Positions 17,483-29,231 of a DNA stretch of 64,000 bases are shown one piece after another. Below the pieces are notes generated by a model. It worked only from the letters and a program-made list of their open reading frames with translations. It had not been told where the DNA came from and ran no database searches. Every line of letters starts with the position of its first letter. Position 1 is the first letter of the stretch. The position numbers were made by a program, and so were the translations under genes. Source of the stretch: Bacteroidaceae bacterium (lineage in GTDB: Bacteria; Bacteroidota; Bacteroidia; Bacteroidales; Bacteroidaceae); contig JAGAQY010000030.1 of assembly GCA_017622495.1 (NCBI GenBank), forward strand, positions 1 through 64,000, read 5' to 3'.

Positions 17483-20014
17483 TTATCTTTTGATATATTT
17501 CTTTCCACGTACAATGATCATGCCACGATAAGTATCATCAACCCGCTGTCCCATGACATTGAATACTGGTGCATCATCCTGAGTTGTTACAATAGACTCT
17601 ACGCCTGTATCATCAAAGTTGATAGATACAAAACGTTCTGTCGATTTAGGAACAGCATACACATCGAAAGGTGCGAGCTGCGCATCGGTCTGTCTACGCG
17701 TGAATCCCCACTCACCATTAAGTGTCCCTAACTGATAGGAGCCTTTATAGATGGTGATAGGGACGTACACACCGCGTAACACCGAAGATAGCGCACTCAC
17801 AGCATACGACACTTCGCCACGACCTTCAAAGGTGATATCACCATCGGCCAGCACAAGTACTGGTTGGTGAGCAGGTATAGATGTCAGTCCTACCGCCTTC
17901 ATGTCATCGTCTACAGCATACGCCCTGACACCTTCAGGTACATCAGCCGTAAAAGGCAACATGAGCATACGTCCACCATCGACTGTACAGGTGAGCGAAG
18001 CCTTCTCGGCCTGGAATGCACGGGATGGACGGAAGGGACCTCCGTCAGGAGACAGCACCAGTTGACTGCACACATCGCCCACCACAAGATTGGGTTCAGC
18101 CGCCGCCACACCTTCAGGAAGATACACGACACGATTTCCCGAGGTCAAGCCCAAAGAGTCGGGCAGATTGGTCACCGCACTCATATCCAAGCTCGTGCAT
18201 GAGAAGTCACTCAAATAGCCTAACAGGTTGCTGTCGTCTGCCGCGTAAGCACCACTCATCGATGCCGCATAGAGGTTTCCATTGCTCAAATACACATCAC
18301 CAAACGTAAAGGTCAGTATAGAGCTCCAGTTGTTATTACCAATAGAGATGATACCCTTGCAGCCATCAGTGAGCGTGTTGGGCGAGAGGTCAAAGACAAG
18401 GTTGAAGTTTTCGCGGCTATTAAACTGCAGGTCGCCATAGTTGTGCGATGAGAGCGTACCCTTGTCATTGATATAGTAGAGTGTGGTGATGGCCGAACTG
18501 TAGTTCAGTGTCGAGGTCAACTTCTTCACCTCCAGCACCAACTGGCTATAGCGGTCCGTCAAGGGCAAGTAACCATTGGCCGCATTGGTAAGTTTCGATA
18601 TTATCGGGTTACTATGATCCAATGTTACGCTCTTACCCGACATCTTATAGGCCGATCCGAATGCTGTCTTCGTGGGGGTGAGTCCATCAATACGGTCAAA
18701 GTGCACGGCGCTACCCTTCATGTCAGATACCTGACGGTCACGTGAACGTACAAAAAGGATAGTATTGACACTTTCTGAGGGCACCAGCACTACAGGACGG
18801 CAGGTCTCAGCCTCCTGTACCAGACTTGTATACAGCATATTCTGTGTGCGTGTAGTGCTCTGCATCCTACCCTTTAGTGTGTAGAAGGGGAGGTCGAGCG
18901 TGAGCTGTCGTTCCTCAGGCGAAGGATTGATGAGCACTGCCACTACCGTATCTCCTGACTGAGAAATGTATACTGAACCTTCGAGCGGCGTAAAAGCAGC
19001 ATCAGAAATTTCCCCTTCCACACGTGTCATCCCCGTCACGAAACGAGCAAAATGAGCCATCACATATCCACGTTTGGTGACAGTGCCCGATGAGGTGCCA
19101 TACTGTCCGTCGCCCAGCATACCGTAATATCGCTTCGCCGCATAGTGTATCCAAGCATTGAAATCGCCCAGCATACAGGTATTGATGCTGCGGAAGAAGT
19201 TAAACACATCCTTCGCATAGTCAAAATTTCGTGTTGTGCCCGAGTTCTCATTCCAGTTGATCAGATATTCGGTCATCCATATCTCCTTACCCTTCTCGGC
19301 CAACTTCTTATAGCCGTCCTGTATGCCACCATACTGATGTCCGCCATAGATATCAAAGTTTGGGTGCACATTAGATTTGTTCAGTTCAGTCACATAGGAG
19401 TCATTCACCGCCAATGTTTCAGGAGCCATAATCTTACAGCTAATCTGCCGGCCATAGGTAGCTACAAACTCTGCTATCTCGCCTGCAGACCACAAGCAAC
19501 CAGCATACGTGGCAGGCCAGTCAGGTTCGTTCTGTATGGATATAGCATCCAATTCCACGCCATTATCGCGCATATATTGCACATAGTCCTCGAGATACTG
19601 CGCATAGTCGGCCCAGTTCTCCCGTTTCAATTTACCTGTAGTACCATCCTCATTCTTGGCATTAATCGTGCCGTTGGTTTTCCACTCGGCAGGCTGCCCC
19701 CATGGTGATGCAAACACGATAAGCCCCATTTCCTTGGCCAGCTTGGCTGTCTGTAGCGATTGTCCCCAAGCATTACGACCAATAGGTATATACAGACGCA
19801 TGATATTGCATCCTACGGAACTTCCCTTGCCCCATACCTTTTTTATCTCGGCCTGGTTCATGTGATTGTATCCAAACTGCGGGCTACACACGAATCCTCC
19901 AAAGCCGGTGATATGTTGATGCTTCACTTGAGCATCAATACGCAGTGTAGCCTCTTGGCTCCTTACACCAAGACAAAAGCAAAGTAGAAATAGAGATATC
20001 AAAATTTTCTTCAT
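17483..20014 (-). CDS. GH30 (subfamily 8-like) glucuronoxylanase
   Basis: Probably an endo-xylanase that recognises methylglucuronic acid side chains. I choose MKKILISLFLLCFCLGVRSQ at 20014 (20020 is equally possible). The (β/α)8 domain carries acid/base Glu163 (SIQNEPDW) and nucleophile Glu249 (IWMTEYLIN), followed by the side beta-domain usual in GH30 (to about 430). The last 400 residues are extra beta modules of unknown role. The protein ends with FNVMGQRVDDTYRGMIIVRG, the tail shared by several secreted proteins here. It lies between GH10-CE1 and GH43 on the minus strand. Confidence 0.85.
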   Translation of the reverse strand: MKKILISLFLLCFCLGVRSQEATLRIDAQVKHQHITGFGGFVCSPQFGYNHMNQAEIKKVWGKGSSVGCNIMRLYIPIGRNAWGQSLQTAKLAKEMGLIVFASPWGQPAEWKTNGTINAKNEDGTTGKLKRENWADYAQYLEDYVQYMRDNGVELDAISIQNEPDWPATYAGCLWSAGEIAEFVATYGRQISCKIMAPETLAVNDSYVTELNKSNVHPNFDIYGGHQYGGIQDGYKKLAEKGKEIWMTEYLINWNENSGTTRNFDYAKDVFNFFRSINTCMLGDFNAWIHYAAKRYYGMLGDGQYGTSSGTVTKRGYVMAHFARFVTGMTRVEGEISDAAFTPLEGSVYISQSGDTVVAVLINPSPEERQLTLDLPFYTLKGRMQSTTRTQNMLYTSLVQEAETCRPVVLVPSESVNTILFVRSRDRQVSDMKGSAVHFDRIDGLTPTKTAFGSAYKMSGKSVTLDHSNPIISKLTNAANGYLPLTDRYSQLVLEVKKLTSTLNYSSAITTLYYINDKGTLSSHNYGDLQFNSRENFNLVFDLSPNTLTDGCKGIISIGNNNWSSILTFTFGDVYLSNGNLYAASMSGAYAADDSNLLGYLSDFSCTSLDMSAVTNLPDSLGLTSGNRVVYLPEGVAAAEPNLVVGDVCSQLVLSPDGGPFRPSRAFQAEKASLTCTVDGGRMLMLPFTADVPEGVRAYAVDDDMKAVGLTSIPAHQPVLVLADGDITFEGRGEVSYAVSALSSVLRGVYVPITIYKGSYQLGTLNGEWGFTRRQTDAQLAPFDVYAVPKSTERFVSINFDDTGVESIVTTQDDAPVFNVMGQRVDDTYRGMIIVRGKKYIKR

Positions 20015-20034
20015 ATTCATGAGAAGGCAAAGTA

Positions 20035-20079
20035 TGATACACCTTAAGGCACTGTAAAACAAGTCTTAAAGGTGTATCA
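20035..20079 (-). other. intergenic RNA hairpin between GH10-CE1 and GH30
   Basis: TGATACACCTTAAG (20035-20048) pairs with CTTAAAGGTGTATCA (20065-20079), leaving one bulged A and a 16-nt loop. It almost fills the 76-nt gap between two co-directional genes. There is no T-tract after it, so it is not a standard terminator; processing, mRNA stability or partial attenuation are possible. Confidence 0.6.
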
Positions 20080-20090
20080 TATACGTTATA

Positions 20091-22298
<2,208 letters not shown>

Positions 22299-22325
22299 TT
22301 ACTATTGAATCTTCACGATTCTTCG

Positions 22326-22333
22326 CAAAGATA
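22326..22333 (-). promoter_or_regulatory. -7 promoter box for GH10-CE1
   Basis: On the minus strand TATCTTTG matches TAnnTTTG, 45 nt upstream of the GH10-CE1 start, and lies downstream of a terminator. This suggests GH10-CE1/GH30/GH43 form their own transcription unit. Confidence 0.55.
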
Positions 22334-22441
22334 GCAAAAATCATTACCATCACCACATCCCGGCCGTATCATATACCTTTCTATTTGTTGCATCTGCTTA
22401 AAAACCGACCTAAAAGGATTCTATATCAACAGATAAAAGAG

Positions 22442-22467
22442 CAGAGCCTCCCTGTCAGAAGGCTCTG
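22442..22467 (-). terminator. intrinsic terminator after the GH43-CotH unit
   Basis: CAGAGCCT (22442-22449) pairs with AGGCTCTG (22460-22467). Read on the minus strand the stem is followed by CTCTTTTATC. It lies 27 nt after the stop codon of the GH43 gene at 22494. Confidence 0.75.
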
Positions 22468-22493
22468 TTTCATATTCATTACGGGTGTCTGTA

Positions 22494-23474
22494 TTATCGC
22501 TGCTCTACGGGGAGCATGAGTCCTGCATCATCATAGTGGAGTTCGTTCACACATACCGATCTACGGCCAATAGCACCGGGAATAGAGTCAAGGGTAAGCA
22601 CGGCATTGTGGTAAAACAGATAATCCTTGCCGTTGAAGTGAGCGATACCCGGATGTATGGTAAAGCTATTCTCGGCCATTCCCGTCAGTTCACCTCTATA
22701 GGTCCATGGTCCTTCCATACTTGTAGCTGTGGCGTATTGTATATTTTCACGTCCATAGCCCATGCCGGCATAGGTAAGGTAATACAAGCTATCGCGTTTG
22801 TGAAGCCAAGGGCCCTCTACAAATCGGGGCATATCGAGCACACGTATATCTCCATCCAATTCTGTCATGTTAGGTTTGAGCTTAGCCAAGAAACAGGTTC
22901 CGTTGCCCCAACAGACCCAGGCCTCATCGCCATCGATGAGTACAGTGGGGTCAATATCGTTCCACCAGCCACGTGCACCATTGTCGGTCATCTTATCGTG
23001 CACGAGGGGTGCTCCTATGGCATCGACAAACGGTCCCGTAGGGCTATCGCTTACGGCTACGCCCACGGCCTTACCCACGAATGGTTCACCTGCCTGCACA
23101 GTAGTGAAGTAGTAAAACTTTCCATCCTTCTCTACCACCTGCGAGGCCCATGCTTCACCTACGGCCCAGGCAAAGTCGGTCGGGCACAGCACCGCACCAT
23201 GATCTGTCCATGTCACCATATCCTTGGTAGAGTAGCAGAGCCATTCGGTGATATTGAATTCGCGTCCACCATGAGCTGTATCCTGTCCTTCATAATACTC
23301 GTCGTGCCCTACATAGAGATAGAGAGTACCCTCATGCACGAGCGGAGCAGGATCGGCGGTAAACTTATCGGTTATCAACGGATTACCGTTGGCTACGAAG
23401 GTTTTTTCATTCACTTTCGGTCCGCAGCATACCATCAGCAGTGCGGCGCCACATAGAGTCAATACTTTGTTCAT
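22494..23474 (-). CDS. GH43 lipoprotein, probable xylosidase/arabinofuranosidase
   Basis: A single-domain 326-residue GH43 enzyme. The N-terminus MNKVLTLCGAALLMVCCG has a lipobox (Cys16 or 17), so it is likely membrane-anchored, unlike the other GH43 proteins here. Candidate catalytic residues are Asp41 (FTADPAPLV), Asp175 (NDIDPTVL) and Glu220 (FVEGPWLH). It resembles GH43 enzymes that trim short xylo- or arabinoxylo-oligosaccharides in the periplasm. It follows the CotH gene by 33 nt on the same strand, so the two are probably co-transcribed. Confidence 0.86.
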   Translation of the reverse strand: MNKVLTLCGAALLMVCCGPKVNEKTFVANGNPLITDKFTADPAPLVHEGTLYLYVGHDEYYEGQDTAHGGREFNITEWLCYSTKDMVTWTDHGAVLCPTDFAWAVGEAWASQVVEKDGKFYYFTTVQAGEPFVGKAVGVAVSDSPTGPFVDAIGAPLVHDKMTDNGARGWWNDIDPTVLIDGDEAWVCWGNGTCFLAKLKPNMTELDGDIRVLDMPRFVEGPWLHKRDSLYYLTYAGMGYGRENIQYATATSMEGPWTYRGELTGMAENSFTIHPGIAHFNGKDYLFYHNAVLTLDSIPGAIGRRSVCVNELHYDDAGLMLPVEQR

Positions 23475-23507
23475 AATATAATAGATAATGTATAGGATCG
23501 AAGGGTA

Positions 23508-25871
23508 TCAATAGCCAATTACTGTTTTCTTTCCGTTACGTATATACAGACCTCTTCCCGGATTCTCTACAGGACGTCCCATAAGGTCGTAGTACACGCC
23601 ATCGTCGGGCACCACCACCCTCTCTACAGCTGTTTCCGGTTTCTTGATGAGGTAGGCCGCTCGCAGATTCGCGTTGGATCCTCCGAAGGCCACCTTCAAG
23701 GCATTCACGTGCACGAAGTCGTCGGGTCGCTCGTGCCCCTCATTGGTGAGAGCAGTGGCTATATCTCGCAACGGTATGAATATGGCTCCCCACTGGTCGT
23801 TCCAGTACGGGTCGTTGGCATTAAACGATACCTGTATCTGCTTGTACGGGCCATGAGCGACAAGTCGGTTTGCTATAATACGCAGGTCGTTGCCCGTTCC
23901 TCGCAGCACCAAAGTATCGTAGGGCGTGAGGTCGGCATATTCATCATACAGCACCGATGCGCTCATCATCACCACACCGCCGCCACCTACAGCCTTGCCC
24001 AAGTTCCATTCTACATTGATATGCTTATCGGTAGGCTGTGCATCTGCATCAGTACCATCCCATTGGTGGAACATCGATGCCGTCATGGGCACCCAATGCT
24101 CAGGTACCTCCCAATCATCATGCATTATACCCGTCATTTCCTCCACATAGGCATTGATGAGCGAGAGAGCCTTCCCGGAGCGATAGGGGAAGTAGTCATT
24201 GAGCAGCCTGTTGCGTTCCTTCATGAAATGGTCATCCACGGTGTAGAGCGGTGCCTGCGTCTGGTAGGGATGCACGTCCTTGCGATAGTCACCCCAGCGG
24301 GCAGCTTCTACGTAGACGGCCGACTTGATATTACAGTACAGACTGTCCCATAAGTGTACCACCGAGGCCTGCCCCAGGTGTCCGTCCTCTGCAAGCACCT
24401 CGGATGCACGCTTCAGGTATTGCTTGACAAAACGCGTATTCTGCAGCAGGGCATGGAATATCCAGGTTGGTGCGGCATAGTTGTTTATGTCGAGGTTGCT
24501 GTCGTTGTTGCCTTCAAAGATTTGCTCGGTATCCCAGCAAAGGAAGTAGAATCCGCGGCTGTCGGGACCTCGCTTACGGATAGCATACCAATTGTGGTAG
24601 TCCCAGTCGGTGTTTCCACCATATTGGTTGATAAGCATATAATCGATGAATGCCTTTACGTCGAGCAGCGGCTCTGCGGTAGGGTCAGGTTTTCCCTCTG
24701 CATCCAGTCCCTGCAGGCGGTAGTACACCTCATCGTCTCCTGCCGATGTCAGGGTAGAGATAAGTTGGTTCCATGCCGTCATGTCGCCCTCCGAAGCCTC
24801 TATGTGATTGCCGCCCGACTCCTCTATCTTAATCACGTCGTAGTCGCTTTTCTTGCCTCCGAAGTGCGACTTACCATACTGGTCATCGATGCGCTCGGCA
24901 ATATTGTACAGTCCCCAGTACATGCCATTGAGAAACACATGCACGTGGAGGGCGTTCACCGCAGGGTTGCCCATCTGTCGCTGCATTCGTCGTGCCCAGA
25001 CGTCGCGTGTAAACTGCGCCTTCACGCGCCCCCACTCGCCCCAATGCTGCCAAGAGTTACCGAAGTGGCATCGCAGCACCAGCTGGTTGAATGTCATGGG
25101 ATCATCCATGCCGAAGAGCGGATAGTTGAGTGTGGTAGGTCCATACTCATCCTTAAACACCAGTCTGAAAGAGTGCTTGGGATTCTTCTCGGCTAGTCTG
25201 CCATGCCCACCATGCAGTCTGAGTCCGCAGTCTATGGTCATATCGTGTGCTTGGGGGCCTCCTATGAGTTCCACGCTCGCAGGTCGTGTCCAGCCATGTC
25301 CGGTAGCATCGCCCACCGGAGGTCCTGTAAAGATATATATGCCTCCTCGTGCCGTGTCGTTCTCGTGGCTGAAGAGGTTATCCTTATCGGTCACTATCGA
25401 CAATATGGGCAAGTCATACAGTCCCTCCACAATCTTGGGCCGCAGTGTTTCGTCACCCGTCATCTCGGGATCCATCTCATAGTCGGCAATGGCCGTACCC
25501 TGTATGTCGGTATACTGCCCCCACTCTGCCGGATACCCCACAGGATCGTTGGGTTGGCTGAGCACCGACTCCACGAAAATATACGACGCTGTGGTCACCG
25601 CCGAACATAACGTGTCGGCCTTCACCTCGGCAGCCCTGAGCAGCGTGGTGGCATTGATGGTGATCGGAGCCGTGTATAGGTTACTCTGAGCCGTAGGCAC
25701 CGATCCGTCAATGGTATAGCGTATCTCAGCCTCGCTGTCTGTAGCACTGATGCCCACCGTCAAGGTCGTCTGCCGGTATAGCCCATGGGGATGACTAAAC
25801 TGCGGCTGCGCCCATGCACCCATCGCTATCACCGATAGCATGACGCCAAATATTTGTTTTCCGTATTTCAT
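23508..25871 (-). CDS. CotH-like kinase domain secreted protein
   Basis: A 787-residue secreted protein; MKYGKQIFGVMLSVIAMGAWAQ at 25871 is the chosen start, since the frame upstream to 25943 lacks signal-peptide character. Residues 25-95 form a chitobiase/hexosaminidase C-terminal-like beta domain (EIRYTIDGSVPT). The CotH domain follows (about 170-510) with GLRLHGGHGR, KHSFRLVFKDEYG, ALHVHVFLNGMYWGLYNIAE and FYFLCWDTEQIF, the usual CotH segments. CotH proteins include the spore-coat kinase that phosphorylates CotB/CotG. A glucan-binding-like beta domain and the tail YDLMGRPVENPGRGLYIRNG end the protein. Its role in a xylan cluster is unknown. Confidence 0.85.
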   Translation of the reverse strand: MKYGKQIFGVMLSVIAMGAWAQPQFSHPHGLYRQTTLTVGISATDSEAEIRYTIDGSVPTAQSNLYTAPITINATTLLRAAEVKADTLCSAVTTASYIFVESVLSQPNDPVGYPAEWGQYTDIQGTAIADYEMDPEMTGDETLRPKIVEGLYDLPILSIVTDKDNLFSHENDTARGGIYIFTGPPVGDATGHGWTRPASVELIGGPQAHDMTIDCGLRLHGGHGRLAEKNPKHSFRLVFKDEYGPTTLNYPLFGMDDPMTFNQLVLRCHFGNSWQHWGEWGRVKAQFTRDVWARRMQRQMGNPAVNALHVHVFLNGMYWGLYNIAERIDDQYGKSHFGGKKSDYDVIKIEESGGNHIEASEGDMTAWNQLISTLTSAGDDEVYYRLQGLDAEGKPDPTAEPLLDVKAFIDYMLINQYGGNTDWDYHNWYAIRKRGPDSRGFYFLCWDTEQIFEGNNDSNLDINNYAAPTWIFHALLQNTRFVKQYLKRASEVLAEDGHLGQASVVHLWDSLYCNIKSAVYVEAARWGDYRKDVHPYQTQAPLYTVDDHFMKERNRLLNDYFPYRSGKALSLINAYVEEMTGIMHDDWEVPEHWVPMTASMFHQWDGTDADAQPTDKHINVEWNLGKAVGGGGVVMMSASVLYDEYADLTPYDTLVLRGTGNDLRIIANRLVAHGPYKQIQVSFNANDPYWNDQWGAIFIPLRDIATALTNEGHERPDDFVHVNALKVAFGGSNANLRAAYLIKKPETAVERVVVPDDGVYYDLMGRPVENPGRGLYIRNGKKTVIGY

Positions 25872-26057
25872 GCTTGCAAATGTAGTAATTACCCTCACAT
25901 CTCCTTTCCAAAAACGTATCATATCCATTTGGATTTGTATCATCGCTCATGCCGTCAACGCCGAGTCACCATTGCCTATGCTTGCATATACTCCGCATTA
26001 CCTATTTATATATAAAAAAAATGGCGTATCACTATTTCCTCGACCTACATCTTTTCG

Positions 26058-26065
26058 TATATTTG
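26058..26065 (+). promoter_or_regulatory. -7 promoter box for GH127
   Basis: TATATTTG matches TAnnTTTG, 47 nt upstream of the GH127 start, in the 240-bp divergent region with the CotH gene. A further TACATTTG faces the CotH gene at 25877-25884, but only 5 nt from its ATG. Confidence 0.5.
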
Positions 26066-26111
26066 CATTGCAAAATATAATCACTACAAAAAAAACACAC
26101 ACCAAGAATCT

Positions 26112-29100
26112 ATGAAGAGCCCACGCCTCATCCTCACCATCTGCATGGCCTTTGCCACAGCCTCGGCAAGCTTTGCACAGAGCAAGCTCTACCCTCACCT
26201 ATTCGATCTCCAGGAGATAACCCTCACCGACGGCATGTTCAAGACTGCCCTCGACCTCAACAACGAGACACTCCTCCAGTACGACGTTGACCGCCTACTC
26301 ACGCCCTACTTCCGCCAGGCAGGCATCAGCGGATGGGAGGCCCAGCACCCCAACTTCCCCAACTGGGGATCAGGCAGTTTCCGCCTCGACGGACATGTAG
26401 GCGGGCACTACCTCTCGGCCCTTGCCCTGGCCTACGCTGCCACCAAGGATGAGGATATGCGTACCCGGCTGAAGGAGCGCATGGACTATACGTTGGAAAA
26501 GATGGCGCAGTGCCAAGCCGTATTCGATGACAATACGGAAGGACTTTACGGCTACATAGGCGGACTCCCCGACAACGGTGTGTGGACAGGTCTCTACCGT
26601 GGCGACCTCACGAAGTACAACCAAAACCGCGGTAACGTACCCCTCTACGTCGTCCACAAGGTGATGGCCGGTTTCCGCGACGCTTGGCTCTATGGCGGCA
26701 GCGAGCAGGGGCGCAAGTGCTTCCTCAAGATATGCGACTGGGGTGTCAACCTCATCAGCAATCTCACCGACACCCAGGTGCAAGACGTGCTCAACACCGA
26801 GCATGGCGGCATCAACGAGATGTTTGCCGATGCCTATCAGATGACCGGCGAGGAGCGATACCTCATCGCAGCCCACCGATACACCCACACGACAATGGTG
26901 GACAACATGCAGACCGCCAACACCACCTTCCTCAGCAACAAGCATGCCAACACGCAAGTACCCAAGTATATCGGGTTCATCCGCCTGGCACAACAAAGCT
27001 ACAATTCACAATTCACAATTGACAATTCACAATTAAGGCGTTCTGCCGAGAACTTCTGGACCGATGTGGTAGAGAACCGTACCGTAGCCCTAGGCGGCAA
27101 CAGCGTGAACGAGCACTTCGTGCAACACAGCAACGCCCACCACCACATCACCATGACCGACGGCCCCGAGAGCTGCAACACCAACAATATGCTCAAGCTC
27201 ACCGAGGACCTCTTTGCCGACGGTGCCCATGGCAAGTATGGCGACTTCTACGAGATGGCCATGTTCAACCACATTCTCTCCACCCAGCACCCCGAGACAG
27301 GAGGCTACGTATACTTCACCTCGCTGCGTCCGCAGCACTACCGCATGTATTCACAGGTCAACCAAGGCATGTGGTGCTGCGTAGGCACCGGCATGGAGAA
27401 CCACAGCAAGTATGGCGAGTTTGTCTATAGTCGCGACCCCGAGAGCGGTACCCTCTACGTCAACCTCTTCGTACCCTCGATACTCAACGATGAGACTTAT
27501 GCCCTCACACAGCAGACCCGCTTCCCTTACGAGCCGGGCACCACGCTCACCATCGACAAGGCTGGCGACTACACCATCGCCATCCGCAAGCCCTCATGGT
27601 GCGGCGGCTTCGGCATCGCCATCAACGGCACATCCAAGAGTGTAGAGGAACTGGACGGCTATATATATTTAAAAGGTAAGTGGCAAGCCGGCGACGAAAT
27701 CAGAGTGTCGCTGCCCATGCAGCTCAACTACCTCCCCTGCCCCGGCTACGACGACTACATAGCCCTGCGCTATGGCCCCATCCTCTTGGGTGCCATCACC
27801 AGCACCGAGAACCTCACCGGCCAGCATGCCGGTGAAGGACGCATGGACCACGCCCCAGGACAGGGTGCCCAGCTCAGCCTCACCTCGGCCCCCATGCTCA
27901 TCGGCGACCGCACCCACGTACTCGACTCCATCTACATGGTCGATGCCGAGAAGCTCCACTTCAAGATACGCCCCGGCCTCTACAACAGCCAGCGCTGGGC
28001 CGACCTCACCCTACAGCCCTTCTACACCATTCACGAAGCCCGCTACATGACCTACTGGAATCAGCTCACTGCCGACGAGTGGGAGAAGATACGCCAGCAG
28101 GTGATGGCCGAGGAGGAGGCCCTGCAACGCCTCAACAACCGTACCCTCGACTTCGTAGCCACGGGCGAGCAGCAGAGCGATGCCGGACATGTGCTACAAG
28201 GCACCTTCGGCAAGGGCAGCTACGACGGCGAGTTCTATGTCGACTGCCAGAGCGGCCAGTGGTTCAGCTACCAGCTCGCCACCCAAAGCATCAAGGAGAA
28301 CGTATCACTCATGTGCCGCTTCCACTCGGCCGATGCTGGGCGCGTAGTCACCATCTACGTCAACAACAAGAAGCTCACCACGATGACCTTGGAGAAGAAG
28401 TCCTTCAGCGGCCACTACAACTGGGAGCACCCCGTGAGCGAAGAGCTGTTGCTCGTCGACGGTCTCCTGCCCGACAGCATCACCGTGCGTTTCCATGCCT
28501 CGGGCAATACTCCTGCCCCTGGCCTCTACTACCTACGCCTGCTCAAGGACTATGCCGCGAAGCCCCTCTATACCTTCATCAACTACCAGTGGATATCGGG
28601 CGACGACAACCGCGTCAACCGCGTCACCTACCACGACGACAACACCATCACCGTCTACGGCAAGCAGGGGCTCAACAACATCGCCCTGCAGTATGCCACC
28701 TACTTTGACGACTACTACGACCTCACTTCAGAGCATAAATACCTCACCGTATGCGGCTCCACCCTCAGGCGTTCCGATGGTGCCTCATACCTCTGGTGGC
28801 TCGGCGGTATCAACCGCGCCAGCCAGGTGCCCCCTACCTACGTCACCACGATTGCCGACGGACAGAGCCTCTTCGTGTGGGACATCACCCAGAGCGGCCT
28901 CAACGACAACATGCGCGATGCCCTCTTCAGTTTCAACTCCAACGGACAAGCCATGAACACCGTCTTCGGGCTCACCACCACCCACAGCGACGGCAGCGCC
29001 ACCCTCAGCGACATCAGTTTCTACACACGCGACTCCCTTGTCACCCGCTACCCCGAGATGCAGGCCTACCTCGGCGCCCCCGACAGCGGCATCCACCCCA

Positions 29101-29231
29101 TCCCGCAGCACGACTCATCACTGCGCGGTATCTACACCCTCGATGGGCACCACGTCACCCACCTCCATTCCCTCACCCCAGGCATCTACATCGTCGATGG
29201 CAAGCTGCGGTTCTTGGGAGACAGGGAGTAG
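26112..29231 (+). CDS. GH127 (DUF1680) beta-L-arabinofuranosidase, multidomain
   Basis: A secreted 1039-residue enzyme that should release beta-L-arabinofuranose. The signal MKSPRLILTICMAFATASASF is followed by the alpha/alpha barrel typical of DUF1680 (GGHYLSALALAYAAT, GGINEMFADAYQMTGEERYL). In the GH127 enzyme HypBA1 a Cys nucleophile, zinc-binding cysteines and a Glu are essential; here GMWCCVGTGMENHSKYGEF places Cys422 and Cys423 in the matching motif. Residues 298-308 are encoded by a simple repeat inserted in frame. About 250 extra C-terminal residues end in the tail YTLDGHHVTHLHSLTPGIY. Codon use is visibly more GC-rich than in most neighbours. GH146 is an alternative family. Confidence 0.88.
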   Translation: MKSPRLILTICMAFATASASFAQSKLYPHLFDLQEITLTDGMFKTALDLNNETLLQYDVDRLLTPYFRQAGISGWEAQHPNFPNWGSGSFRLDGHVGGHYLSALALAYAATKDEDMRTRLKERMDYTLEKMAQCQAVFDDNTEGLYGYIGGLPDNGVWTGLYRGDLTKYNQNRGNVPLYVVHKVMAGFRDAWLYGGSEQGRKCFLKICDWGVNLISNLTDTQVQDVLNTEHGGINEMFADAYQMTGEERYLIAAHRYTHTTMVDNMQTANTTFLSNKHANTQVPKYIGFIRLAQQSYNSQFTIDNSQLRRSAENFWTDVVENRTVALGGNSVNEHFVQHSNAHHHITMTDGPESCNTNNMLKLTEDLFADGAHGKYGDFYEMAMFNHILSTQHPETGGYVYFTSLRPQHYRMYSQVNQGMWCCVGTGMENHSKYGEFVYSRDPESGTLYVNLFVPSILNDETYALTQQTRFPYEPGTTLTIDKAGDYTIAIRKPSWCGGFGIAINGTSKSVEELDGYIYLKGKWQAGDEIRVSLPMQLNYLPCPGYDDYIALRYGPILLGAITSTENLTGQHAGEGRMDHAPGQGAQLSLTSAPMLIGDRTHVLDSIYMVDAEKLHFKIRPGLYNSQRWADLTLQPFYTIHEARYMTYWNQLTADEWEKIRQQVMAEEEALQRLNNRTLDFVATGEQQSDAGHVLQGTFGKGSYDGEFYVDCQSGQWFSYQLATQSIKENVSLMCRFHSADAGRVVTIYVNNKKLTTMTLEKKSFSGHYNWEHPVSEELLLVDGLLPDSITVRFHASGNTPAPGLYYLRLLKDYAAKPLYTFINYQWISGDDNRVNRVTYHDDNTITVYGKQGLNNIALQYATYFDDYYDLTSEHKYLTVCGSTLRRSDGASYLWWLGGINRASQVPPTYVTTIADGQSLFVWDITQSGLNDNMRDALFSFNSNGQAMNTVFGLTTTHSDGSATLSDISFYTRDSLVTRYPEMQAYLGAPDSGIHPIPQHDSSLRGIYTLDGHHVTHLHSLTPGIYIVDGKLRFLGDRE
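27003..27035. repeat. AATTCACAATT simple repeat inside GH127
   Basis: The bases AATTCACAATTCACAATTGA and onward are a near-tandem array of the word seen in noncoding DNA at 40180-40210. Here they are in frame and encode Asn-Ser-Gln-Phe-Thr-Ile-Asp-Asn-Ser-Gln-Leu. Confidence 0.85.

Noticed and set aside
25877..25884. TACATTTG as CotH promoter
   Set aside because: It lies only 5 nt from the preferred start codon, so it would require a leaderless or shifted start; left as a note only.
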